A DNA stretch of 21,796 bases from Candidatus Omnitrophota bacterium (GTDB taxonomy: Bacteria; Omnitrophota; Gorgyraeia; Gygaellales; Profunditerraquicolaceae). Shown piece after piece: positions 15,789 through 21,796 of this stretch (position 1 is its first letter; each line of letters starts with the position of its first letter). Both the position numbers and the translations under genes were made by a program. Under the pieces are notes generated by a model. The model searched no databases and was not told the DNA's origin. It was given only the letters and a program-made list of their open reading frames with translations. The DNA lies in the NCBI GenBank assembly GCA_016938245.1, contig JAFGUY010000052.1, forward strand, positions 1-21,796, read 5' to 3'.

Positions 15789-16481
15789 ATGGGTCAAAAG
15801 GTAAGCCCCCTAGTATTAAGATTAGGCTTTATCCGTAACTGGAACAGCCGTTGGTTTGCTTCTCCTAAAGATTACTCCAAATTCATATACCAGGATTATA
15901 ATGTCCGCAAGTTTATAAAAAAGAGGTTCAAGCAGGCGGCAGTATCTAAAATTGTTATTGAGCGTCTGGCGGATAAAATTAAGGTTAGAATATTTAGTGC
16001 CCGCCCGGGAATCTTTATCGGAAGGCACGGTGATGATATTGAGCGTTTAAGAGAAGATTTAAATAGTATGATTAAGCAGGAGGTAGCTATTGATATCGAA
16101 GAGGTAAAGAACCCTGCCTGGGATGCCCAGTTGGTAGCAGAAAATATTGCCTATCAGCAGGAGAAGAGAGTGGCTTTCCGCCGGGCAGTTAAACGCGCTA
16201 TGGAACAATCTATGAACTCCGGGGTTAAAGGTATCAGGGTATCTTGTTCCGGGCGCTTAAACGGGGCAGAGATGTCGCGTACAGAGATGTATAAGCAGGG
16301 GAAGGTTCCGCTTCAGACATTGCGCGCGGATATAGATTACGGTTTTGCCGAGGCTTTAACTACTTATGGGCTTATCGGAGTTAAGGTATGGATATACAAA
16401 GGCGACATATTAGGCAAAGAAAAGCCAAAAGAAGGTTCCGGGCAAAGAAACGAAGCTCAAAGCATTAAGGAGGCGAAGTAA
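15789..16481 (+). CDS. rpsC: 30S ribosomal protein S3
   Basis: S3 lines the mRNA entry channel and contributes to mRNA helicase activity. The 230 residues open MGQKVSPLVLRLGFIRNWNSRW. A KH domain follows with its GxxG loop as IGRHGDDIERL, and then the C-terminal domain with GIRVSCSGRLNGAEMSRTE, LRADIDYG and GVKVWIYKGDILG. The charged tail after that is unconserved, and its last codons carry the Shine-Dalgarno of rplP. The start has AGGAG from element C at a 10-base spacing. Confidence 0.98.
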   Translation: MGQKVSPLVLRLGFIRNWNSRWFASPKDYSKFIYQDYNVRKFIKKRFKQAAVSKIVIERLADKIKVRIFSARPGIFIGRHGDDIERLREDLNSMIKQEVAIDIEEVKNPAWDAQLVAENIAYQQEKRVAFRRAVKRAMEQSMNSGVKGIRVSCSGRLNGAEMSRTEMYKQGKVPLQTLRADIDYGFAEALTTYGLIGVKVWIYKGDILGKEKPKEGSGQRNEAQSIKEAK

Positions 16482-16482
16482 T

Positions 16483-16899
16483 ATGGCTTTAATGCCTAAG
16501 AGAGTTAAATACCGTAAGTTGCAGAAAGGCCAGCGTAGGGGTATTGCTACTTCCGGTTATGAGCTTTCTTTCGGAGAGTTCGGGTTAAAGAGCCTGGATA
16601 ATGGGTGGCTTAAAAATAACCAGATTGAGGCTGTGCGCGTTATTATTGCCCGTCAGCTACACAAAGGTGGAAAGCTTTGGATTAGGGTTTTTCCGGATAA
16701 GTCCATAACCAAGAAGCCAGCAGAAGTGCGTATGGGTAAAGGCAAGGGAGACCTTGATCATTGGGTTGCGGTAGTCAAAAGAGGCAAGATATTGCTTGAA
16801 ATAGGAGGGGTACCGGAAGAGTATGCCCGTCAGTGTTTCCGTCTCGTAGCTTACAAGCTTCCCCTCAGGACAAAATTCGTAACCCGGGTACATAAATAA
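16483..16899 (+). CDS. rplP: 50S ribosomal protein L16
   Basis: L16 lies near the A and P sites of the large subunit and helps position aminoacyl-tRNA. The 138 residues include MPKRVKYRKLQKGQRRG, FGLKSLDNGWL, LWIRVFPDKSITKKPAEVRM, the conserved RMGKGKG containing the arginine hydroxylated in E. coli (R81), and KLPLRTKFVTRVHK. AAGGAGG at 16467-16473 precedes the ATG by 9 bases. A second ATG three codons in (16492) could also be used, but the first has the better spacing. It begins one base after the rpsC stop. Confidence 0.97.
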   Translation: MALMPKRVKYRKLQKGQRRGIATSGYELSFGEFGLKSLDNGWLKNNQIEAVRVIIARQLHKGGKLWIRVFPDKSITKKPAEVRMGKGKGDLDHWVAVVKRGKILLEIGGVPEEYARQCFRLVAYKLPLRTKFVTRVHK

Positions 16900-16900
16900 A

Positions 16901-17113
16901 ATGGTAAAGAGAGAAAAAACAAAAGATCTTTTAAACTTATCGCGGCAGGAGCTTTTAGAAAAAGAAAAAGGATTAAAGGAAGAACTCTTTAAACTTAACC
17001 TCTTCCGTTATGCGGGCAGGGTTGAGAAACCGCATATGTTTTCTTTAGTCAAAAGGGATATAGCGCGTATTCAGACTCTCTTAAATTCGAAGAAAGAAGA
17101 AAAAAATGGGTAA
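16901..17113 (+). CDS. rpmC: 50S ribosomal protein L29
   Basis: L29 is a small helical protein at the tunnel exit next to L23. The 70 residues form two helices with the family pattern LSRQELLEKEKGLKEELFKL, then KPHMFSLVKRDIARIQTLL. It starts one base after the rplP stop. Its last eight bases overlap the start of rpsQ in another frame, with the ATG of rpsQ inside the Lys/Asn-rich tail, so the two are probably translationally coupled. Confidence 0.95.
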   Translation: MVKREKTKDLLNLSRQELLEKEKGLKEELFKLNLFRYAGRVEKPHMFSLVKRDIARIQTLLNSKKEEKNG

Positions 17114-17387
17114 GAGAAAAGAATTTGTTGGCATAGTAGTAAGCGATAAGATGCAAAAAACGGCGGTAGTAAAAGTTATGCAAATGACCAAGCATCCTAA
17201 GTATTCGCGTATTAATAAAGTATATAATAAGTTTAAGGCGGATGACCAGAATGGGGTAGCAAAGGCAGGGGATATTGTCCGTATTGAAGAAACCCGTCCT
17301 CTCTCCAAAGATAAACGTTTTCGGGTGGTGGAGGTAATTAAAAAGGCGCAGGCCCTTGATATTGAGAAGATCGAGGAGATTAAATAA
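17106..17387 (+). CDS. rpsQ: 30S ribosomal protein S17
   Basis: S17 is an OB-fold protein that binds 16S rRNA early in small-subunit assembly. The 93 residues contain GIVVSDKMQKTAVVKVMQMTKHPKY (split here as VVSDKMQKTAVVKV and HPKY), the acidic-basic VAKAGDIVRIEETRPLSKDKRF, and a C-terminal extension of about ten residues beyond the common core. The ATG lies within the rpmC 3' end. The stop TAA shares a base with the rplN ATG. Confidence 0.96.
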   Translation: MGKRKEFVGIVVSDKMQKTAVVKVMQMTKHPKYSRINKVYNKFKADDQNGVAKAGDIVRIEETRPLSKDKRFRVVEVIKKAQALDIEKIEEIK

Positions 17388-17755
17388 TGATTCAGCTGCG
17401 TTCTATATTAGATGTAGCGGATAATACCGGGGCCAAAAGGGCTGCGATGATCGGGGTTTTGAATAAAAAGAATTGCCCTTATGCTGAGATTGGCGATATT
17501 ATCAATGTAAATATCAAGGAATCTTCCCCCGGAGCAACTATAAAAAAGGGCGAGAAGGCCAGGGCAGTTATAGTTAGGACCAGGCATCCTATAAGAAGGC
17601 CTGACGGTTCTATTCTAAGATTTGACCGTAATGCGATAGTATTTATCGATATACAGTCAAATCCCAGAGGGACACGCGTATTCGGGCCTGTGGCACGCGA
17701 ACTAAGGGAAAAGAATTTTACTAAAATTATATCTCTGGCTCCTGAAGTTATATAA
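17387..17755 (+). CDS. rplN: 50S ribosomal protein L14
   Basis: L14 lies at the subunit interface and contributes to intersubunit bridges. The 122 residues are highly conserved: MIQLRSILDVADNTGAKRA, GDIINVNIKESSPGATIKKG, KARAVIVRTRHPIRRPDGS, RFDRNAIVFID and TRVFGPVARELREKNFTKI. The start shares a base with the rpsQ stop (TAATG). The stop is directly followed by the rplX ATG with no spacer. Confidence 0.98.
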   Translation: MIQLRSILDVADNTGAKRAAMIGVLNKKNCPYAEIGDIINVNIKESSPGATIKKGEKARAVIVRTRHPIRRPDGSILRFDRNAIVFIDIQSNPRGTRVFGPVARELREKNFTKIISLAPEVI

Positions 17756-18067
17756 ATGTTAAAGATAAGAAAAGGCGATACGATTCGCGTAACTAAAGGT
17801 AAGGATAAAGGAAAGACCGGAAAGGTTTTAGCGGTTTATCTTTCTTTAGAGAAGGCCCTTGTTGAAGGAATAAATTTAGCCAAGAAGCATAAACGCCAGA
17901 CCCGCCAGGAAGAGAAAGGCGGTATTGTTTCAATAGAGATGCCCTTAAGCATAGCTAATATTGCTTTAATCTGCAAAAGTTGCAACCGTCCAACCAGGGT
18001 GGGTTTTTCGATATTGAAAGACGGCAGTAAGGCGAGAATCTGTAAAGCCTGTAAAGAGGTATTGTAA
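17756..18067 (+). CDS. rplX: 50S ribosomal protein L24 (zinc-cysteine form)
   Basis: L24 is one of the first proteins to bind 23S rRNA during assembly. The 103 residues have the N-terminal KOW motif (KIRKGDTIRVTKGKDKGKTG) and the GGIVSIEMPLSIANIAL segment. The C-terminal part carries two CxxC pairs, C73/C76 and C96/C99, around PTRVGF, a likely zinc ribbon. Many bacterial L24 proteins lack these cysteines. The ATG abuts the rplN stop exactly, and rplE starts one base after the stop. Confidence 0.97.
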   Translation: MLKIRKGDTIRVTKGKDKGKTGKVLAVYLSLEKALVEGINLAKKHKRQTRQEEKGGIVSIEMPLSIANIALICKSCNRPTRVGFSILKDGSKARICKACKEVL

Positions 18068-18068
18068 A

Positions 18069-18623
18069 ATGACACCCAGACTATTAGAGAAATATAGAAA
18101 AGAAATAATCCCCGAGATGATGCGGGAATTCGGCATTAAAAATAAAATGGCCGTCCCTAGAGTAGATAAGGTAGTTGTTAATATGGGCGTAGGAGAGGCG
18201 CTGCAGGATATTAAGATACTGGAGAGGGCTATGGATGAGCTCGGTTTAATTACCGGGCAAAAGCCGATTATGCGCAGGGCAAAAAAAGCAATTGCTAATT
18301 TTAAAATAAAGCAGGGTTCTCCTATAGGATGCAAGGTAACTTTAAGAAGGCAGATGATGTACGAGTTTATGGACAGGCTCATTAGTATTGCTTTGCCTCG
18401 TATACGTGATTTTCGCGGAATCTCGGCGGATGCCTTTGATAAAGCGGGAAACTATACCTTAGGTTTAAGTGAGCAGGGTATTTTCCCCGAGATAGAATAC
18501 GATAAACTTACCCGTACGCAGGGTATGGATATAACTTTTGTGATTAAAAATGTTAAATCCATTGATCAGGCACGTGCGCTTATTAGATTATTCGGCATGC
18601 CTTTCAAGACAGATAAGGATTAG
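18069..18623 (+). CDS. rplE: 50S ribosomal protein L5
   Basis: L5 binds 5S rRNA in the central protuberance and contacts P-site tRNA. The 184 residues follow the family: MTPRLLEKYRKEI, VPRVDKVVVNMGVGEA, GQKPIMRRAKKAIANFK, GCKVTLRR, LPRIRDFRGISADAFD, GNYTLGLSEQGIFPEIEYD and LIRLFGMPF. Length is typical. It begins one base after rplX and ends 10 bases before rpsN. Confidence 0.98.
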   Translation: MTPRLLEKYRKEIIPEMMREFGIKNKMAVPRVDKVVVNMGVGEALQDIKILERAMDELGLITGQKPIMRRAKKAIANFKIKQGSPIGCKVTLRRQMMYEFMDRLISIALPRIRDFRGISADAFDKAGNYTLGLSEQGIFPEIEYDKLTRTQGMDITFVIKNVKSIDQARALIRLFGMPFKTDKD

Positions 18624-18633
18624 TTAATAATAT

Positions 18634-18819
18634 ATGGCTAAGAATTCACAGATCGCCCGATGGAAACGCAAGCCTAAATTTTCTACACGTCAGCATAACC
18701 GATGCGCGATATGCGGAAGGTCAGGCGGGTATTTACGCAGATTCCAGTTATGCCGTTTATGCTTTAGGGAATTAGCTTGGCTGGGCGTAATACCGGGAGT
18801 AAAAAAGGCGAGCTGGTAA
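18634..18819 (+). CDS. rpsN: 30S ribosomal protein S14, zinc-binding short type
   Basis: S14 sits in the small-subunit head. This is the 61-residue form with a zinc site, C24, C27, C40 and C43 (NRCAICGRSGG and LCRLCFRELAW), not the roughly 100-residue cysteine-free form of E. coli. The ending LGVIPGVKKASW is diagnostic. No strong Shine-Dalgarno precedes the start. Position between rplE and rpsH is the standard spc order. Confidence 0.97.
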   Translation: MAKNSQIARWKRKPKFSTRQHNRCAICGRSGGYLRRFQLCRLCFRELAWLGVIPGVKKASW

Positions 18820-18839
18820 ATAAAAAATCAGGAGAGTAA

Positions 18840-19235
18840 ATGTCGAGAACAGATTTAGTAGCCGATGTATTCACAATAATACGTAATGCAATTATGATTA
18901 AGAGGGATATTGTGGATGTCCCGGCATCTAATACCATAAAAGCTATTTTGGCTATATTAAAAGAAGAAGGCTATATTGAGAACTTTAAGGTTATTGATGA
19001 CAAGAAACAGGGAATAGCGAGGATTTACCTTAAATATATAGCGGCAAAATCAGCAATCAGGAATATTAAACGCATCTCGCGTCCGGGTTTACGTCTCTAC
19101 GTCAAACATAAGAAAGTTCCTTCTGTTTTAAGAGGGAAAGGCATAGCCATAATATCAACTCCTAAAGGGCTTATGACTGATAGTGCCGCGCGAGAACAAG
19201 GGTTAGGCGGAGAAGTCATCGGATACGTATGGTAG
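18840..19235 (+). CDS. rpsH: 30S ribosomal protein S8
   Basis: S8 binds the central domain of 16S rRNA and in E. coli represses the spc operon by binding its mRNA near rplE. The 131 residues include DLVADVFTIIRNAIM, VPASNTIKAILAILKEEGYI, RISRPGLRLYV and the signature GIAIISTPKGLMTDSAAREQ, ending GGEVIGYVW. AGGAG at 18830-18834 lies 5 bases before the ATG. The window shows no obvious copy of the E. coli S8 operator; I did not fold the mRNA. Confidence 0.98.
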   Translation: MSRTDLVADVFTIIRNAIMIKRDIVDVPASNTIKAILAILKEEGYIENFKVIDDKKQGIARIYLKYIAAKSAIRNIKRISRPGLRLYVKHKKVPSVLRGKGIAIISTPKGLMTDSAAREQGLGGEVIGYVW

Positions 19236-19264
19236 TTATATTATAAGCGATAAAGGATTAGCTA

Positions 19265-19819
19265 ATGTCTAGGATAGGTAAAAAAGTAGTTATAGTCCCA
19301 AAGGGAGTAAAGGTAGAAGTTAAAGATAGCCTGATTTTCGTGGAAGGCCCTAAGGGTAAATTGAACATGATATTATCTCCCCGTATTGCTTTAGAGATAA
19401 AAGAAGGGGAGGTTTTAGTTAAAAGAGCTACGGATACCAAAATGGATAAGTCTTTACACGGGCTCTTTCGTGCTTTAATCGTTAATATGATTAAAGGGGT
19501 TACTGACGGGTATAAAAAAGAACTTGAAATAATCGGAGTAGGTTTTAAGGCAGCGGTACAAGGGCAGGTTCTGAATTTAAATTTGGGATTTTCTCATCCG
19601 GTAAATTTTCCTATCCCTGAAGGTATTAAAATAGAGACTCCTAAACCTACGCAATTGGTTATTACGGGGATAGATAAAGAACTTGTAGGCCAGATTTCAA
19701 CTGAGATTCGTTCCATATACCCTCCCGAGCCTTACAAGGGGAAGGGGATACGTTTTGCGGGAGAATATGTGAAGAAAAAAGTAGGTAAGGCGCAGGCAAC
19801 CGGCAGCGGCGGTAAATAA
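19265..19819 (+). CDS. rplF: 50S ribosomal protein L6
   Basis: L6 lies near the factor-binding site of the large subunit. The 184 residues open MSRIGKKVVIVPKGVKVEV and comprise two repeated alpha-beta domains. Visible are GLFRALIVNMIKGVTDGYKK, LELEIIGVGFKA-type core (ELEIIGVGFKAAVQG) and the RNA-binding PPEPYKGKGIRFAGEYVKKK near the C-terminus. AAGGA at 19253-19257 is 7 bases before the ATG. The 29-base spacer after rpsH holds nothing else notable. Confidence 0.98.
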   Translation: MSRIGKKVVIVPKGVKVEVKDSLIFVEGPKGKLNMILSPRIALEIKEGEVLVKRATDTKMDKSLHGLFRALIVNMIKGVTDGYKKELEIIGVGFKAAVQGQVLNLNLGFSHPVNFPIPEGIKIETPKPTQLVITGIDKELVGQISTEIRSIYPPEPYKGKGIRFAGEYVKKKVGKAQATGSGGK

Positions 19820-19837
19820 TCGGAGGTTTATAACGGG

Positions 19838-20197
19838 GTGAACAAAAAAGAGCTTTCAAGGTTAAAAAGACATTGCAGGATAAGGCTTAAGATGCAAGGT
19901 ACAGGCGAGAGGCCAAGGTTAGTAGTTAAGCGCAGCCTTAATAATCTTTCTGCTATGGCGGTTGATGATGCTCTGAATAAGGTTATTTTTTCTTTCTCTA
20001 CGGCCAGTAAAGAATTTAAAGAGAAGTTCCAGCGCGCCGGAAATGTTAAGTCTGCGCAAATTTTCGGAGAATTATTTGCTGCGAAGGCTAAAGAAAAAGG
20101 AATAACCAAAATTATATTTGACCGTGCTGGATTTTTATATCGCGGCAGGATAAAGAATTTTGCCGAATCTTTAAGAAAAGGCGGATTGGAGTTTTAA
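19838..20197 (+). CDS. rplR: 50S ribosomal protein L18
   Basis: L18 binds 5S rRNA together with L5. The 119 residues contain GERPRLVVKRS, a middle strand region more divergent than usual (NNLSAMAVDDALNK), and the conserved C-terminal GELFAAKAKEKGITKIIFDR, GRIKNFAESLRKGGLEF. The start is GTG, the only non-ATG start among the genes here. An in-frame TAA at 19817-19819 closes the frame upstream and no ATG lies between. GGAGG at 19822-19826 is 11 bases before it. Confidence 0.96.
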   Translation: MNKKELSRLKRHCRIRLKMQGTGERPRLVVKRSLNNLSAMAVDDALNKVIFSFSTASKEFKEKFQRAGNVKSAQIFGELFAAKAKEKGITKIIFDRAGFLYRGRIKNFAESLRKGGLEF

Positions 20198-20200
20198 TAT

Positions 20201-20653
20201 ATGCGTGAACTAAATATTGAACAGCAGCCGGAGTTAATCGAAAAAGTAATCACTATAAACCGTGTAACTAAGGTTACTAAGGGAGGCAAAAAGCTCCATT
20301 TTAGCGCCCTTGTGGTTGTGGGCGATACAAAAGGAAGAGTCGGTTTTGCTTTGGATAAGGCAAATGAAGTAGCTGATGCAATACGCAAATCTTTAACTAA
20401 AGCTAAAAAGAGCCTTTTTAGGGTTTCGCTTGAAGGATCGACAATTCCTCATGAAATTATAGGAGAGTACGGAGCTGCTAAGGTTATGCTTAAGCCGGCA
20501 TCAGAGGGTACTGGCGTTATTGCCGCAGGCCCTGTACGCGCCATTTGTGAAGCTGCGGGGATAAAAGATATTTTAACTAAGTGTTTGAAGTCCAATAATC
20601 CTATAAATGTTATTAAGGCCACAGTAGACGGTTTAAAGAATTTAAAAGCTTAG
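20201..20653 (+). CDS. rpsE: 30S ribosomal protein S5
   Basis: S5 lies at the mRNA entry site and affects decoding fidelity. The 150 residues include VITINRVTKVTKGGKKLHFSAL (split as TKVTKGGKKLHFSAL), VVVGDTKGRVGFALDKANEV, IPHEIIGEYGAAKVMLKPAS, GTGVIAAGPVRAICEAAGIKD and NPINVIKATVDGL. The usual rpmD (L30) gene is missing after it: the stop at 20651-20653 is followed one base later by rplO. Confidence 0.98.
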   Translation: MRELNIEQQPELIEKVITINRVTKVTKGGKKLHFSALVVVGDTKGRVGFALDKANEVADAIRKSLTKAKKSLFRVSLEGSTIPHEIIGEYGAAKVMLKPASEGTGVIAAGPVRAICEAAGIKDILTKCLKSNNPINVIKATVDGLKNLKA

Positions 20654-20654
20654 T

Positions 20655-21149
20655 ATGAAAAAAAGAGCGGATAAAGAAAAAGAAATCTTAAAAACAGGTT
20701 TGTTTAATTTGACCTGTCCTAAAGGGGCACACAAGAAGCGAAAGTATTTAGGCAGGGGTTCGAGTTCCGGGCATGGAAAGACTTCTACCCGTGGGAGCAA
20801 AGGCCAGACTTCAAGGGCCGGCAGGCACTTTTATTTAGGGTTTGAAGGAGGGCAATCTCCCTTAATCCGTAAGATGCCTAAGCGTGGTTTTGTAAGTATT
20901 TTTAAGAAAACATTCCAGATTGTTTCATTAGATAGTATTGCTAAGATTAAGGAAGGCGTAATTGACCCGGAGCTCCTCAAGAAAAAAGGTTTGATTAAGG
21001 ATAAAGAAAAACAGGTTAAGATTTTAGGCAATAAGGAGTTAAAGGCTGCGCTTACAGTCAAAGCGCATGCTTTTTCAAAGCAGGCTGCTGAAAGCATAAA
21101 AAAAGCAGGCGGCACTATAGAGACCATAACTATTAATGCCATTAGTTGA
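20655..21149 (+). CDS. rplO: 50S ribosomal protein L15
   Basis: L15 is a late assembly protein with a long N-terminal extension that penetrates the large subunit. The 164 residues include KKRKYLGRGSSSGHGKTSTRGSKGQTSR (read in two parts: YLGRGSSSGHGKTSTRG and SKGQTSR), FEGGQSPLIRKMPKRGF and a globular C-terminus ending AGGTIETITINAIS. The first 13 or so residues (KKRADKEKEILKT) precede the point where most L15 proteins begin. No better start is seen downstream. The last 14 bases overlap secY. Confidence 0.97.
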   Translation: MKKRADKEKEILKTGLFNLTCPKGAHKKRKYLGRGSSSGHGKTSTRGSKGQTSRAGRHFYLGFEGGQSPLIRKMPKRGFVSIFKKTFQIVSLDSIAKIKEGVIDPELLKKKGLIKDKEKQVKILGNKELKAALTVKAHAFSKQAAESIKKAGGTIETITINAIS

Positions 21150-21796
21150 TTTTAGCCCGTTAATTAATTCTTTTAAGATACCTGATTTAAAGAAGCGCCT
21201 TATTATCACCGGCGCATTAATTGCTATATATAGGGTAGGTTGTTATATACCCACCCCCGGTATTGACGGGGCAGCCTTAGCTGAATTCTTTTCGCGCATT
21301 GCTCGTACTCAGGGTGGGATGATCTTTGGCATAATCAATATGTTTTCCGGAGGCGCTATGGAGAAGCTGACCATATTTGCCTTAGGCATAATGCCATATA
21401 TATCTTCTTCGATTATTATGCAGCTTTTAACCGCGGTTATCCCGGCTTTAGAGAAGATCTCTAAAGAAGGTAAGGTAGGTTACGAAAAGATTAACCAGTT
21501 TACCCGTTACGGAACCGTAGGTTTAGCTATAGTACAGTCATTTTTTATTGCTCTTTGGCTTGAAAATCCGGCGCGATTTGAAGGTTTAAGGATAGTAATG
21601 AGCCCTGGATGGGGTTTTAGGATAATAACCGTGCTTACGCTTACTACCGGTACGATATTTATAATGTGGTTGGGCGAACAAATCCAGGAGAGGGGCATAG
21701 GTAACGGCATATCCTTGATTATTACCGCAGGTATAATCTCAAGGATACCTGCAGCTATGCATCAGCTCTTTGTTTTGGTTTCTCCGTTTGAGGCTA
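21136..21796 (+). CDS. secY: Protein translocase subunit SecY, N-terminal part
   Basis: SecY is the channel of the Sec translocon in the inner membrane. The frame opens at an ATG inside rplO and runs to the window edge without a stop (220 codons), so the gene is cut off at its 3' end. Conserved features are KIPDLKKRLIITGALIAIYR with TM1 from about residue 22, YIPTPGID (37-44), NMFSGGAMEKLTIFALGIMP, SSIIMQLLTAVIPALEKISK, KINQFTRYGTV and RGIGNGISLIITAGI. Overlap of 14 bases with rplO suggests coupling. The missing part should carry TM6 to TM10. Confidence 0.96.
   Translation, partial: MPLVDFSPLINSFKIPDLKKRLIITGALIAIYRVGCYIPTPGIDGAALAEFFSRIARTQGGMIFGIINMFSGGAMEKLTIFALGIMPYISSSIIMQLLTAVIPALEKISKEGKVGYEKINQFTRYGTVGLAIVQSFFIALWLENPARFEGLRIVMSPGWGFRIITVLTLTTGTIFIMWLGEQIQERGIGNGISLIITAGIISRIPAAMHQLFVLVSPFEA

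Noticed and set aside
20694..20717. Inverted repeat ACAGGT/ACCTGT early in rplO, resembling the octamer units
   Set aside because: It lies in coding sequence, has a 12-base loop and no 8-base register, so chance is sufficient.

Overview
The window is one continuous run of translation and transcription genes, all on the + strand. It starts just upstream of rplL and ends inside secY. The order is rplL-rpoB-rpoC (beta operon end), rpsL-rpsG-fusA-tuf (str), rpsJ-rplC-rplD-rplW-rplB-rpsS-rplV-rpsC-rplP-rpmC-rpsQ (S10), then rplN-rplX-rplE-rpsN-rpsH-rplF-rplR-rpsE-rplO-secY (spc). These four blocks are separate operons in E. coli but sit head to tail here. Most junctions are a few bases or overlap (TAATG or ATGA type), and no intrinsic terminator is visible between blocks, so co-transcription over long stretches is likely.

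Organism: a bacterium. RpoC carries the large trigger-loop insertion (SI3) found in Gram-negative-type lineages. RpoB is short and lacks the large E. coli insertions. EF-Tu has a non-canonical switch I resembling, from memory, that of Planctomycetes. rpmD (L30) is absent from its usual place, and S14 and L24 are zinc-cysteine forms. Together these point to the PVC side of the tree, and an Omnitrophota-like genome is my best guess. That is inference from memory, not a database result.

Layout: 1-202 is a leader-like stretch with no recognisable gene. 203-8105 holds rplL, rpoB and rpoC. 8126-12355 holds S12, S7, EF-G and EF-Tu. 12361-17387 is the S10-type cluster. 17387-21796 is the spc-type cluster, ending in a truncated secY. 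The proteins are subunits of RNA polymerase (beta, beta'), the L12 stalk, both ribosomal subunits, the two main elongation factors and the protein-export channel, that is, the core gene-expression machinery.

No defence system, mobile element or CRISPR is present; the gene content is ordinary. The non-routine signals lie between genes and in a few residues. They are: a family of octamer-periodic intergenic elements before rpsL, rpsG and rpsC, each supplying the Shine-Dalgarno sequence; a hairpin between a GGAG and the rpoB start codon; the altered EF-Tu switch I; an L22 exit-tunnel loop with Ala-Ala-Ala where Pro-Arg-Ala is usual; and the missing rpmD.
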